A DNA stretch of 64,000 nt from Lewinellaceae bacterium. GTDB taxonomy: Bacteria; Bacteroidota; Bacteroidia; Chitinophagales; Saprospiraceae. The stretch is taken from NCBI GenBank assembly GCA_020636105.1, contig JACJYL010000001.1, forward strand, positions 4,231,001 to 4,295,000. Direction: 5' to 3'. Positions 26,169 to 34,039 of this stretch are shown one piece after another; position 1 is the stretch's first letter, and every line of letters begins with the position of its first letter. Below the pieces are notes generated by a model that was not told the DNA's origin, did no database searches, and saw only the letters and a list, made by a program, of their open reading frames with translations. The position numbers were made by a program, and so were the translations under genes.

Positions 26169-26717
26169 ATGGTCACAAATCTTCAAAATGAATTGCGGCA
26201 GCATCTGAACCAGGGCGAATCCCTGCTTTGGACCGGCACACCGAAAAAGGGCATACTCTTCAATTCCGGCGATCTTTTCCTCATCCCTTTCAGTATCTTT
26301 TGGTGCGGCTTCGCTATATTCTGGATGTATGGAGCTTCAGAAGGAGGGGGGATTTTTGCACTGTTTGGGATCCCTTTTGTAGTGATCGGGCTCTATTTGT
26401 TGTTTGGACGATTTTTTCTTGAGGCCGCTCAACGGGCCAATACGGTGTACGGGATCACCAACACCAGGATCATTATCAAATCGGGTATTTATAGCAAAAC
26501 CGTTAAATCTCTCCAAATCAAAACGCTGGCGGATATTCAAGTTACGGAAAAAACAGACGGCAGCGGAACCATCACTATCGGGGCAGGAAATCCTTACAAT
26601 GCTAAGTCTGTTAGTTTGAATAGATTGCCGGGAGTACCCCTAACTCCTGTGTTGGAGCTGATTCCTAATGCCAGGAAGGTATTCAACCAGATCGTCGAAC
26701 TACAGCAGGAGCAATAG
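26169..26717 (+). CDS. PH-domain (bPH) membrane protein
   Basis: This 182-residue protein has an N-terminal cytoplasmic helix with GESLLWTGTPKKGILF, two adjacent membrane helices (about 35-57 and 60-83) and a bacterial pleckstrin-homology-like domain (YGITNTRIIIKSGIYSKTVK, then LADIQVTEKTDGSGTITIG). Bacterial PH-like proteins assemble at the membrane; their function here is unknown. A candidate rrf2 promoter lies 46 bp downstream of its stop. Confidence 0.8.
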   Translation: MVTNLQNELRQHLNQGESLLWTGTPKKGILFNSGDLFLIPFSIFWCGFAIFWMYGASEGGGIFALFGIPFVVIGLYLLFGRFFLEAAQRANTVYGITNTRIIIKSGIYSKTVKSLQIKTLADIQVTEKTDGSGTITIGAGNPYNAKSVSLNRLPGVPLTPVLELIPNARKVFNQIVELQQEQ

Positions 26718-26762
26718 GGGGCAGCATTTTTATTGTTTGTCGAAAAAAAAAACTCCTAAAAT

Positions 26763-26793
26763 TTGGAAGTTCTAAAAATTACTCTTTAATTTG
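26763..26793 (+). promoter_or_regulatory. Candidate promoter of the rrf2 gene
   Basis: TTG at 26763-26765 and TTAATTTG at 26786-26793 stand 20 bases apart; the latter differs from TAnnTTTG in one base. Transcription would start near 26800, at the edge of the palindrome described next, so a repressor bound there would block it. Confidence 0.5.
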
Positions 26794-26800
26794 CATACGT

Positions 26801-26822
26801 TATATTTAAAATATCAAGTATG
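26801..26822 (+). promoter_or_regulatory. Candidate Rrf2 operator, copy 1
   Basis: The 13-base element ATATTTAAAATAT (26802-26814) is a palindrome around one central A and lies just past the rrf2 promoter. The 22-base stretch 26801-26822 matches 27268-27289 in 17 of 22 positions, so the same motif precedes both rrf2 and the next gene. Autoregulation by the Rrf2 protein is inferred. Confidence 0.5.
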
Positions 26823-27248
26823 AGTTATTCGCTATCCTTTTCCAAAGCCATTTTAGTGGTTATTTTTATTTCTGATAAAATTCGTCAGGAACAGTTTGAA
26901 TTTCTTTCCACAGCGGCTATTTCAAAAATACTCAATATCCCCAAGCCTACCCTGGTCAAAATATTACAGGGGCTCAGCTCCGCCGGGATCATAGAAACCA
27001 AGGAAGGCAAACAGGGAGGAATAAGGCTGGCAAAGGATCCTTCTAAAATTACCGTTTTAGATATCATGAATGCGGTTGAAAAAGGCAAAACCTTATTTCA
27101 GACATCCTTCAATATCCTCGCAGAGGGGAAAAGACCCGATAAAGCTCAGGCATTTTTGACCACTATATTTAGAAAGGCGGAAGATGATATGAAACAAGCA
27201 CTTGCTCAGCAAACCATTGATGACATTTTGAAAGAGATGGGAAAATAA
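26820..27248 (+). CDS. Rrf2-family transcriptional regulator lacking the iron-sulfur cysteines
   Basis: This 142-residue protein has the Rrf2 winged-helix pattern: SFSKAILVVIFISD, TAAISKILNIPKPTLVKILQ (recognition helix), a wing with KEGKQGGIRLAKDP and the VLDIMNAVEKG linker helix. The three cysteines that hold an iron-sulfur cluster in IscR and NsrR are missing (there is no Cys at all in the protein), so it resembles the cluster-free YwnA-type members and must sense something else. It probably represses itself and the downstream beta-barrel gene through the sites at 26801 and 27268. Confidence 0.85.
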   Translation: MSYSLSFSKAILVVIFISDKIRQEQFEFLSTAAISKILNIPKPTLVKILQGLSSAGIIETKEGKQGGIRLAKDPSKITVLDIMNAVEKGKTLFQTSFNILAEGKRPDKAQAFLTTIFRKAEDDMKQALAQQTIDDILKEMGK

Positions 27249-27267
27249 ATTTTTTTAAACTTAACTA

Positions 27268-27289
27268 TATATTCAAAATACAATGTATA
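27268..27289 (+). promoter_or_regulatory. Candidate Rrf2 operator, copy 2
   Basis: TATATTCAAAATACAATG (27268-27285) and four further bases repeat the element at 26801-26822 with five differences. It covers an ATG at 27283 that could start the next frame; the later ATG at 27310 gives the better signal peptide. The match in position and sequence next to an Rrf2 gene is the argument for an operator. Confidence 0.45.
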
Positions 27290-27309
27290 ACTATTTAAAA
27301 TTTTTAACA

Positions 27310-27894
27310 ATGACTTCAAAATTAAAAACATCCATCATGGCCTTTTGGGTCATTACCGCGATGACTTCATTTCAGTCAGCGGCGCAGCAAACCAAATTTT
27401 CACTGGAGATTGACCCGGTCACCTTTGTGGCGAAAGGGTATTCCCTCCATTTACGGGTGCAGCCCAAATCTTCTGACCACCTTTTGTTAGGGCTTGGAAT
27501 TTATGCAATGGATATGCCTGCGGCCCTTGTTAACTTCAATAAAAACAACAGGGATAAAGGCTGGAACGTCAGGTTGGACAAAGGCCTCGGCCTTTTTGGT
27601 GAATATCACTTCGCTGAAGTCAACAGAAAATGGTTTGTCGGCGCACAGGCAGGCCTCCAGGAATATAAAATCGATCTGGAAATCCTTGAGGGGAGTGAAC
27701 AGTTTTCCAACTTACTTTTTATGGGGTACGCCGGGTATGTATTCAGGCCCTTTAAATTTAATCTTTATTTCAAACCCTGGGCAGGAATTGGCTATACGAC
27801 AAAAATTTCGGATTCAAATCAATTGGGTAGTGAAGTGTACGACGTTGCGCCGATAACTATGTTTGCAACCTTGCACATAGGGTATACTTTTTAG
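27310..27894 (+). CDS. Outer membrane beta-barrel protein (small)
   Basis: This 194-residue protein has a signal peptide (MAFWVITAMTSFQSAAQQ) and a mature part of alternating strands with many aromatic residues (YSLHLRVQPK, GLFGEYHFAE, LFMGYAGYVFRPF) ending in HIGYTF, as expected for a C-terminal barrel strand. The predicted barrel has about eight strands. The start at 27310 is preferred over 27283, which lies inside the candidate operator. It follows the Rrf2 gene and probably is its target. The ligand is unknown. Confidence 0.7.
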   Translation: MTSKLKTSIMAFWVITAMTSFQSAAQQTKFSLEIDPVTFVAKGYSLHLRVQPKSSDHLLLGLGIYAMDMPAALVNFNKNNRDKGWNVRLDKGLGLFGEYHFAEVNRKWFVGAQAGLQEYKIDLEILEGSEQFSNLLFMGYAGYVFRPFKFNLYFKPWAGIGYTTKISDSNQLGSEVYDVAPITMFATLHIGYTF

Positions 27895-27916
27895 CAAACC
27901 GGCTTAAGAAACGACA

Positions 27917-27985
27917 AAAATTTGCCTGGTTGTTACTTTTTCTGGAAACAGGCTTTAATAAGAATTAAAATCGGGCAAATTTTTT
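27917..27985 (+). terminator. Candidate terminator after the beta-barrel gene
   Basis: AAAATTTGCC (27917-27926) pairs with GGCAAATTTT (27974-27983), with two more T after it. The 47-base loop is long but holds an inner CCTG/CAGG pairing. Moderate support. Confidence 0.4.
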
Positions 27986-28271
27986 GAAATAAAAAATAAT
28001 ATGTACTTTCAATCTCAGAAAACAAAATACTACTTTAAACAGGTACTTGCATTTTCCTCTCTAATGCGTAATTACCTTACATTCAACTTTCTGACTTCAT
28101 TACACAGGCAACTTACCGTTCTACCTGAACAAACCTTATAACACAAAAATATTTTTTGCTTTTTCATGCTCCTGGTGTTAACGGAAAGGAGGCATATTCA
28201 ATGATGATTGGAAATGCCATTCCATTGCCATTGATTTTGTAACACTTAATTACCACATAAATCTTTAACTT
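27986..28271. other. Leader region upstream of the cytochrome c gene with two very short frames
   Basis: No clear gene is seen. A 46-codon frame starts near 28001 with ATG and ends near 28141, with no recognisable similarity. A 13-codon frame (MMIGNAIPLPLIL) starts at 28201 and is preceded by a strong AAGGAGG element at 28187-28193, rare in this window. GTGTTA near 28173 and TAACAC near 28240 can pair around it. It may be a leader peptide or chance. Confidence 0.3.
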
Positions 28272-29234
28272 ATGAAAAAAGCATTAAAAATCGTGGGCAT
28301 TTTGCTCGGTGTCATTGTCCTCGTTGCACTGGGAGGTTTTGTTTATATCAATTCAAGTGGCATCCCTTCTTATGAGCCGGGTAAAATTGACATCAAGGTT
28401 CAGTCCACTCCTGAAAGCATTGCCAGGGGACAAAAATTGGTTTCCCTGCTTTGCGCCAATTGTCACATGAGTTCAACAACCGGAAAACTTACCGGGAAAC
28501 AGATGACGGATGCCCCTCCGGAATTCGGAACCATTTATTCCGCAAATATTACACAGGATCCCAAGCATGGCATTGGAACTTATACCGACGGAGAACTCCT
28601 TTACCTGCTCCGGACGGGCATCAAACGCGACGGGAAATACGCACCTCCATGGATGGCCAAACTGCCCAATATGGCGGATGAGGACCTTCATGCGATCATT
28701 TCTTTCCTGCATTCTGATGATCCCATTGTGGCGGCCGATCCTACGATTGCTCCGCTGAGCCAACCTTCTTTCCTGACCAAACTTTTGTGCCGGATAGCAT
28801 TCAAACCGTTGCCTTATCCGACAAAAACCATTCCGCTTCCGGATACCACAGAAACCCTGGCTTTGGGAAGATACCTCGTTCACAACCTCGATTGTTATAC
28901 CTGCCATTCCGCTGATTTCAAAACCATGAATATGCTGAATCCTGAATTGAGCGAAGGGTATATGGGCGGCGGAAACACCATGCTGAACCTGGAGGGAAAA
29001 GCCATAAAAACTCAAAACATTACCCCGGATGAAGAAACAGGTATCGGCAAATGGTCAGAAGAGCAGTTTGTGAAAGCCGTAAAATATGGCTTGAAGGATG
29101 GAGAGGAAGCTCTGCGTTATCCCATGGTGCCTTTTACAAACCTGACGGATCTGGAAGCGCGGGCGATTTACCAATATCTCAAAACCGTTCCCCCACTCAA
29201 AAACAAAGTGGGACGTACCGTGTTTGAAGAGTAA
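28272..29234 (+). CDS. Membrane-anchored diheme cytochrome c
   Basis: This 320-residue protein has one N-terminal membrane helix (VGILLGVIVLVALGGFVYI) and two CxxCH heme sites: CANCH at about residue 58-62 and CYTCH at about 213-217. Each is followed by a cytochrome c domain with a later Met ligand candidate (PPWMAKLPNM and YPMVPFTNL). It should be exported with the helix as anchor and carry electrons on the periplasmic face. It resembles c-type cytochromes that accompany alcohol or aldehyde dehydrogenases, but no dehydrogenase is nearby, so the electron donor is unknown. A strong terminator follows at 29266. Confidence 0.9.
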   Translation: MKKALKIVGILLGVIVLVALGGFVYINSSGIPSYEPGKIDIKVQSTPESIARGQKLVSLLCANCHMSSTTGKLTGKQMTDAPPEFGTIYSANITQDPKHGIGTYTDGELLYLLRTGIKRDGKYAPPWMAKLPNMADEDLHAIISFLHSDDPIVAADPTIAPLSQPSFLTKLLCRIAFKPLPYPTKTIPLPDTTETLALGRYLVHNLDCYTCHSADFKTMNMLNPELSEGYMGGGNTMLNLEGKAIKTQNITPDEETGIGKWSEEQFVKAVKYGLKDGEEALRYPMVPFTNLTDLEARAIYQYLKTVPPLKNKVGRTVFEE

Positions 29235-29265
29235 AGGCCAAAACCTATAAACAAAATTGAAACAG

Positions 29266-29316
29266 GGAAGAGATGCTTGTTGAGATAACTTCCAAACAAT
29301 CATCTCTTCCATTTTT
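29266..29316 (+). terminator. Rho-independent terminator after the cytochrome c gene
   Basis: GGAAGAGATG (29266-29275) pairs perfectly with CATCTCTTCC (29301-29310) over a 25-base loop, and ATTTTT follows. The 10-bp stem and T-run fit an intrinsic terminator. Confidence 0.75.
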
Positions 29317-29339
29317 ACGATCACCCGATAAGTATAATT

Positions 29340-29708
29340 ATGAAAGAAAAAACAGAATGGCTGAGCACCGTACCGGTCCTCCCTTCATCCGATATTGAAA
29401 GAGACCTCCAGTGGTATGCAAAGCATACCGGTTTCGAATTTGTTTTTGGAGACCATATGTTTGCGGGGCTTCAAAGAGAGCAACTTTCTATTTTCCTTCA
29501 ATGGCATGCCGATACAGCGGAAGATCCTTTGTTGGGTGGTTCCGTGACCCGCATTTTTGTGAAAAATATAGAGCCTGTTTTTGAGGAATTTGTAAAAAGA
29601 GGTACGGTAGGCCGGGAAAAACTGAGGATGAATACTCCGTGGGGTACCCATGAATTTGGTTTCTACGACCCCAACAACAATGCTGTTTTTATTGTCGAGG
29701 ATATATAA
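29340..29708 (+). CDS. VOC (bleomycin resistance-like) family protein
   Basis: This 122-residue protein has the VOC pattern of short bleomycin-resistance-like members: VPVLPSSDIERDLQWYAKHTG at the start, HMFAGLQREQLSIFLQWHAD in the middle and PWGTHEFGFYDPNNNAVFIV at the end. Such proteins bind ligands as dimers and often lack metal. It is a single gene between a terminator and the arginine promoter. The substrate is unknown; a resistance role should not be assumed. Confidence 0.85.
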   Translation: MKEKTEWLSTVPVLPSSDIERDLQWYAKHTGFEFVFGDHMFAGLQREQLSIFLQWHADTAEDPLLGGSVTRIFVKNIEPVFEEFVKRGTVGREKLRMNTPWGTHEFGFYDPNNNAVFIVEDI

Positions 29709-29784
29709 ACCTGTTTTTGGGGCAAGAAGGACGCCTAAAAAGGAAAATTTCCATTAGAAATTGTAAAAAAAGTTAAAATCGCAC

Positions 29785-29815
29785 TTGCCATTGGTGTAAA
29801 TACCCTATACATTTG
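29785..29815 (+). promoter_or_regulatory. Promoter of the arginine operon
   Basis: TTG (29785-29787), a 20-base spacer and TACATTTG (29808-29815) match the Bacteroidota consensus exactly. Transcription would begin near 29822, almost at the ATG of the leader frame at 29825 and about 210 bases before the first enzyme gene. Confidence 0.75.
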
Positions 29816-29824
29816 CGCCCTCTA

Positions 29825-29941
29825 ATGGAAAAACAAAATACATATCATATTAAGCTCAAACAATCACCAGGCTGCTTTAGCCTCGATTTGAGTGACGCTT
29901 TAAGACACTGTACCTTAAGGTATAGACGCCTTAGGGCGTAA
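29825..29941 (+). CDS. Candidate arginine leader peptide (38 residues)
   Basis: An ATG three bases or so after the predicted transcription start opens a 38-codon frame ending at TAA 29939-29941. Its last 12 residues read RHCTLRYRRLRA: five arginines (codons AGA, AGG, AGA, CGC, AGG) directly before the stop, upstream of eight arginine-pathway genes. This is the layout of a leader peptide whose translation senses charged tRNA-Arg. Hairpins and a T-run follow. No ribosome-binding site is seen, as usual in this phylum. Chance cannot be excluded, since the frame is short and part of it overlaps palindromes. Confidence 0.5.
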   Translation: MEKQNTYHIKLKQSPGCFSLDLSDALRHCTLRYRRLRA

Positions 29942-29985
29942 TATTTGTATGCGGAGCTATGCGCTCTGTAGTCTCGATCCTTTTT
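29911..29985 (+). promoter_or_regulatory. Candidate attenuator hairpins before the arginine genes
   Basis: Three hairpins lie in a row: the palindrome TACCTTAAGGTA (29911-29922), ACGCC-TTAG-GGCGT (29926-29939) and CGGAGC-TATGC-GCTCTG (29952-29968, one G-U pair). A T-run (29981-29985) follows 12 bases after the last. A ribosome stalled on the Arg codons at 29919-29935 would cover the first two stems. CTTTAAG (29899-29905) can pair with CTTAAGG (29914-29920) as an alternative. The gap before the T-run means the terminator form is not certain. Confidence 0.4.
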
Positions 29986-30030
29986 CATTTAATTATTCTT
30001 CATTTTTCGTAAAAAGTAAATTTCCTTTTT

Positions 30031-30699
30031 ATGCAATATTTAGTCAAAATGGCTGATGAAAGCCACTATGAATACGCTGTTCCCATTTGCGACATGATGG
30101 AGGCTGCGGCGAAAATCCGCGGCACCGGTATTGCCAAAAGAGATCCTGAATACATTCGTAAAAAAATGTCGGAGGGTAAGGCTGTTATTGCTCTGGACGG
30201 AGAAATAGTGGTCGGTTTTTGTTACATCGAAAATTGGGAAGGCCATAAATACGTCGCCAACTCCGGCCTTATTGTACATCCCGATTACCGCAATACGGGA
30301 CTGGCCAAGGCGATTAAAAAAGCCACTTTCAATTTGTCCAAGCTTAAATTCCCCAATGCCAAACTCTTCGGGATCACCACCAGTATGGCCGTGATGAAGA
30401 TCAATTCCGAACTGGGTTACAAACCGGTGACTTTTTCCGAACTCACCCAGGACGAAACCTTCTGGAAAGGTTGCCAGAGTTGTGCCAATTACGATATTCT
30501 CCAGCGTACCAACAAATCCATGTGCCTTTGTACGGGAATGGTATGCGATCTGAGCAAGGTTCCTGAAATGCAAACCGAACAAAGCAAGAAAAAAGCCTGG
30601 GAAAACTTTAAAGGCTTCATCAAGGAACGCCGCGAGCGCGTACAGCAAAAACTTCCCCAATTTTCGATCAGCAGCAAAAGGTTTAAAGATGCAAAATAA
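30031..30699 (+). CDS. GNAT acetyltransferase, probable N-acylglutamate synthase of the arginine pathway
   Basis: This 222-residue GNAT protein has the acetyl-CoA loop HPDYRNTGLAKA (about residues 83-94, R-x-x-G-x-A) and the motif B helix NSELGYKPVTF. It is the first gene of the arginine operon and overlaps argG by 11 bases, so it most likely performs the missing first step, acylation of glutamate; argJ and classical argA are absent. A cysteine cluster (148, 151, 165, 167, 172) in the C-terminal half could bind metal and is not part of the basic GNAT fold. Whether it uses acetyl- or succinyl-CoA is not visible. Confidence 0.75.
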   Translation: MQYLVKMADESHYEYAVPICDMMEAAAKIRGTGIAKRDPEYIRKKMSEGKAVIALDGEIVVGFCYIENWEGHKYVANSGLIVHPDYRNTGLAKAIKKATFNLSKLKFPNAKLFGITTSMAVMKINSELGYKPVTFSELTQDETFWKGCQSCANYDILQRTNKSMCLCTGMVCDLSKVPEMQTEQSKKKAWENFKGFIKERRERVQQKLPQFSISSKRFKDAK

Positions 30700-31882
30700 A
30701 AAATTAGTACTGGCATTCAGCGGCGGACTGGATACTTCTTTTTGTGTAAAATACTTAACCCTCGAAAAAGGGTTTGAAGTCCATTCAGCCATTGTAAATA
30801 CAGGGGGCTTCTCTACGGATGAATTGAAGGCAATAGAGTCAAAAGCCCACAACCTGGGAGTCACCAGCCACGTGACTCTCGAACAAACAAAGGCTTATTA
30901 CGAAAATATCGTCAGGTACCTGATTTATGGCAATGTCCTGAAAAATAATACCTATCCGCTGTCGGTAAGTGCCGAGCGAATCTACCAGGCGATCGCCCTG
31001 GCGGAATACGCCAAATCCATCGGCGCGGAATACATTGCTCATGGAAGTACCGGAGCAGGGAACGACCAGGTTCGTTTTGACCTCATTTTCCAGGTGATCG
31101 CTCCTGAAATGGAGATCATCACTCCCATCAGGGATTTGCAATTGTCGCGGAAAGAGGAGATTGACTACTTAGCACAACACGGGGTGGAGGTCGACTGGAA
31201 AAAGGCACAATACTCTATCAACAAAGGACTCTGGGGTACCAGTGTCGGCGGGTCAGAAACCCTGACTTCACACAAGGCCCTCCCCGAGTCCGCCTTTCCC
31301 AGCCCATTGGAAACTAGCGAATCTCAGACCGTCACCATCGGGTTTGAAAAAGGTGAATTGTGCAGCCTGAACGGAGATCGCATGGATCCTGTTGAGGTTA
31401 TCAACAGACTGGAAGCCATCGCTTCAAAATACGCCATTGGGCGCGATGTGCATGTGGGGGACACCATCATTGGCATCAAAGGCCGCGTAGGTTTCGAAGC
31501 TGCTGCAGCGACCATCATCATCAAGGCGCATCATACCCTTGAAAAGCATACCTTATCGAAATGGCAGCAACACTGGAAGGAACAGTTGGGCAGCTGGTAT
31601 GGTATGTTTATTCACGAAGCCCAATACCTGGAGCCTGTCATGCGCAATATTGAAACCTTCCTGGAAGATACCCAGGAAAATGTATCAGGTAAGGTTTTTG
31701 TAACACTGCACCCCTATCGTTTTGTGGTTCAGGGAATTGAATCAGCGCACGATCTGATGAACTCCTCTTTTGGAGAATACGGTGAAATCAACAAAAACTG
31801 GTCGGGCGAGGATGTGAAAGGATTTACGAAGATCCTGGCCAACCCGATGCAGATCTTTCAACATGTAAACCAGAAAAAATGA
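30689..31882 (+). CDS. argG: Argininosuccinate synthase
   Basis: ArgG joins citrulline and aspartate with ATP to argininosuccinate. The 397-residue protein starts with the PP-loop ATP motif LAFSGGLDTS (residues 7-16) and has HGSTGAGNDQVRFD (about 114-127), YSINKGLWG and a C-terminal IHEAQYLEPVMRNIE block, all typical. Length is normal (about 400). It overlaps the upstream GNAT by 11 bases and argC by 4 (ATGA), so translation is probably coupled throughout. Identification is firm. Confidence 0.96.
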   Translation: MQNKKLVLAFSGGLDTSFCVKYLTLEKGFEVHSAIVNTGGFSTDELKAIESKAHNLGVTSHVTLEQTKAYYENIVRYLIYGNVLKNNTYPLSVSAERIYQAIALAEYAKSIGAEYIAHGSTGAGNDQVRFDLIFQVIAPEMEIITPIRDLQLSRKEEIDYLAQHGVEVDWKKAQYSINKGLWGTSVGGSETLTSHKALPESAFPSPLETSESQTVTIGFEKGELCSLNGDRMDPVEVINRLEAIASKYAIGRDVHVGDTIIGIKGRVGFEAAAATIIIKAHHTLEKHTLSKWQQHWKEQLGSWYGMFIHEAQYLEPVMRNIETFLEDTQENVSGKVFVTLHPYRFVVQGIESAHDLMNSSFGEYGEINKNWSGEDVKGFTKILANPMQIFQHVNQKK

Positions 31883-32856
31883 TCGAAGCAGGCATTGTAG
31901 GAGGCAGCGGATATGTGGCCGGAGAACTCATCCGGTGCCTGGTCCGTCACCCGGAAGTCCATATCGATTTTGTGTACAGCCATTCCAGCCCCGGAAAGCA
32001 AGCTGCTACCATCCATGAAGACTTGTTTCCGTATCCTGAACTCGTCTTTACCGATCAGGTCAATCCCAACGTGGATGTGGTCTTTTTATGCCTGGGCCAT
32101 GGGCATTCGTCAAAATTTCTGTCGGAAAATACCTTTTCGACAAAAACCAGGATCATCGACCTTAGTAACGATTTCAGGTTGCAGGCCGACGCCCGGTTTG
32201 AGGGGAAGGGATTTGTATACGGCCTCGTGGAGTTGAACAGAGAAAAGATCAAACAAGCCAGGTATATCGCCAACCCCGGGTGTTTTGCGACGGCTATCCA
32301 ATTGGCATTATTACCATTGGCTTTTCACGGGTTATTGAATTACGAGGTGCATATTAATGCAATTACCGGTTCTACCGGAGCGGGGCAAAAGCCAACGGAT
32401 ACCACTCATTTCAGCTGGAGGAACAACAATCTGTCCATTTACAAGGCTTTTAACCACCAGCATCTTGGGGAGATTCGCGAGAGCCTGTTATGCCTGCAGG
32501 AAAATTTCAGCCATGATCTGAACTTTCTGCCTTATCGTGGTGATTTTACCCGCGGTATTTTTGCATCGGTTTATACCCAAAGTGATCTTTCCGGAGAAGC
32601 ATTGAACGATCTGTATAAGGATTTTTACCGTAATGCCCTTTTTACAAAAGTGAGTGATACGGGCATCAATTTGAAACAAGTGGTCAACACAAATTACTGC
32701 CTGCTTCAGGTGGAAAAGATTGACGGGAAGGTGCTGATCACCTCTGTGATCGACAATTTACTGAAAGGCGCGGCCGGCCAGGCCATTCAAAACATGAATT
32801 TACAGTTCGGGATCGATGAGGGCACCGGACTGGATTTTAAACCCAACTATTTTTAG
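31879..32856 (+). CDS. argC: N-acetyl-gamma-glutamyl-phosphate reductase
   Basis: ArgC reduces N-acylglutamyl phosphate with NADPH to the semialdehyde. The 325-residue protein has the Rossmann start GIVGGSGYVAGELIR, the catalytic cysteine in NPGCFATA (about Cys134), GSTGAGQKP and the C-terminal domain with YRGDFTRGIFASVY. It may accept acetyl or succinyl substrates; see argF'. It overlaps argG by 4 bases and is followed by argD after 2 bases. Identification is firm. Confidence 0.95.
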   Translation: MIEAGIVGGSGYVAGELIRCLVRHPEVHIDFVYSHSSPGKQAATIHEDLFPYPELVFTDQVNPNVDVVFLCLGHGHSSKFLSENTFSTKTRIIDLSNDFRLQADARFEGKGFVYGLVELNREKIKQARYIANPGCFATAIQLALLPLAFHGLLNYEVHINAITGSTGAGQKPTDTTHFSWRNNNLSIYKAFNHQHLGEIRESLLCLQENFSHDLNFLPYRGDFTRGIFASVYTQSDLSGEALNDLYKDFYRNALFTKVSDTGINLKQVVNTNYCLLQVEKIDGKVLITSVIDNLLKGAAGQAIQNMNLQFGIDEGTGLDFKPNYF

Positions 32857-32858
32857 CC

Positions 32859-33992
32859 ATGAGTTTATTTGATGTATATCCAAGATTTGACATCACCCTG
32901 ACGCGGGGCAATGGTGTTTTCGTTTATGACGAGAAAGACCAGGAGTACCTTGACCTCTACGGCGGCCATGGGGTCATCTCCGTCGGCCACAGTCACCCGG
33001 AATATGTAAAAAAGGTAGGTCAACAGCTTGAAATCCTGGTGTTTTACTCCAATTCCATCAACATGCCCCTGCAGGATGCCCTGGCCGAAAAACTGGCGAA
33101 ACAAAGCGGTTATCCTGACTATAATCTGTTTTTTTGCAACAGCGGGGCCGAGGCCAATGAAAATGCCATCAAGCTCGCTTCTTTCCATACCGGCAAAAGA
33201 AAAATAGTAGCCTTTAACGGCAGTTTCCACGGGCGTACTTCGGGCGCTTTGAATATTACCGATAATCTATCGCTCTCAGCGCCTTTGAATCGAGATAATT
33301 TTCCAGTGGAATTTATTGAACTGAATGAGGAAATTCAGTTGGTAAAGGCCCTGGAAGGAAATGATGTCGCGGCGGTCATCGTCGAGGGCATCCAGGGCGT
33401 CGGTGGGCTAGACATGCCAACGGATGATTATCTGCGCTTTCTCGAAAAAACCTGTAAGCAATACGGTGCTTTGCTCATCCTCGATGAGATCCAAAGCGGG
33501 TACGGGCGCAGCGGCAAATTCTTTGCCCACCAGTTCAGCGGCATCCGGGCCGATATCATTTCTGTGGCGAAAGGCATGGGTAATGGATTTCCCATTGCCG
33601 GGGTGTTGATCCACCCTGAGATCAAGGCTGCTTATGGCATGCTGGGTACTACCTTCGGAGGCAGTCACCTGGCTTGCGCTGCCGGATTGGCTGTGCTCGA
33701 AATCATTCAAAAAGAGAAATTGGAAGCCCATGTCAGCGAGGTGAGCCAAAGGGTCATTGAGGCCTTGAAGCAGGTGCCGGGCATTAAAAAGATCAAAGGT
33801 CGCGGGTTGATGTTGGGCGTAGAGTTTGATTATTCAGTCAAGGAGTTGCGCTCACGGTTGCTCTTTGAACACCGGATTTTTACCGGCTCGGCCTCCAATC
33901 CCAATTTGTTGAGAATACTACCTCCGCTGAATATCACTTTTGAAGAACTCAACGGTTTTATCACCGCACTTGAGGCGTTGTTAAGGAAATAA
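32859..33992 (+). CDS. argD: Acetylornithine (acylornithine) aminotransferase
   Basis: ArgD transfers an amino group from glutamate to the N-acylglutamate semialdehyde, giving N-acylornithine. The 377-residue class III PLP enzyme shows NSGAEANENAIKLA (PLP phosphate region), GSFHGRTSGAL, LDEIQSGYGRSGKFFA with the ring-stacking Asp, and the Schiff-base lysine in SVAKGMGNGFP (about residue 236). It could also serve the reverse catabolic reaction, but the operon makes biosynthesis likely. The gene starts 2 bp after argC. Confidence 0.93.
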   Translation: MSLFDVYPRFDITLTRGNGVFVYDEKDQEYLDLYGGHGVISVGHSHPEYVKKVGQQLEILVFYSNSINMPLQDALAEKLAKQSGYPDYNLFFCNSGAEANENAIKLASFHTGKRKIVAFNGSFHGRTSGALNITDNLSLSAPLNRDNFPVEFIELNEEIQLVKALEGNDVAAVIVEGIQGVGGLDMPTDDYLRFLEKTCKQYGALLILDEIQSGYGRSGKFFAHQFSGIRADIISVAKGMGNGFPIAGVLIHPEIKAAYGMLGTTFGGSHLACAAGLAVLEIIQKEKLEAHVSEVSQRVIEALKQVPGIKKIKGRGLMLGVEFDYSVKELRSRLLFEHRIFTGSASNPNLLRILPPLNITFEELNGFITALEALLRK

Positions 33993-34039
33993 GGGATCAA
34001 TTTCCATCAAATCTCTATGAATAATTATAAGTTGAAAAA

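Noticed and set aside
30040..30864. 274-codon frame on the minus strand opposite the GNAT and argG start
   Set aside because: The plus-strand genes there have clear family motifs; the minus frame is a shadow with no recognisable domain.
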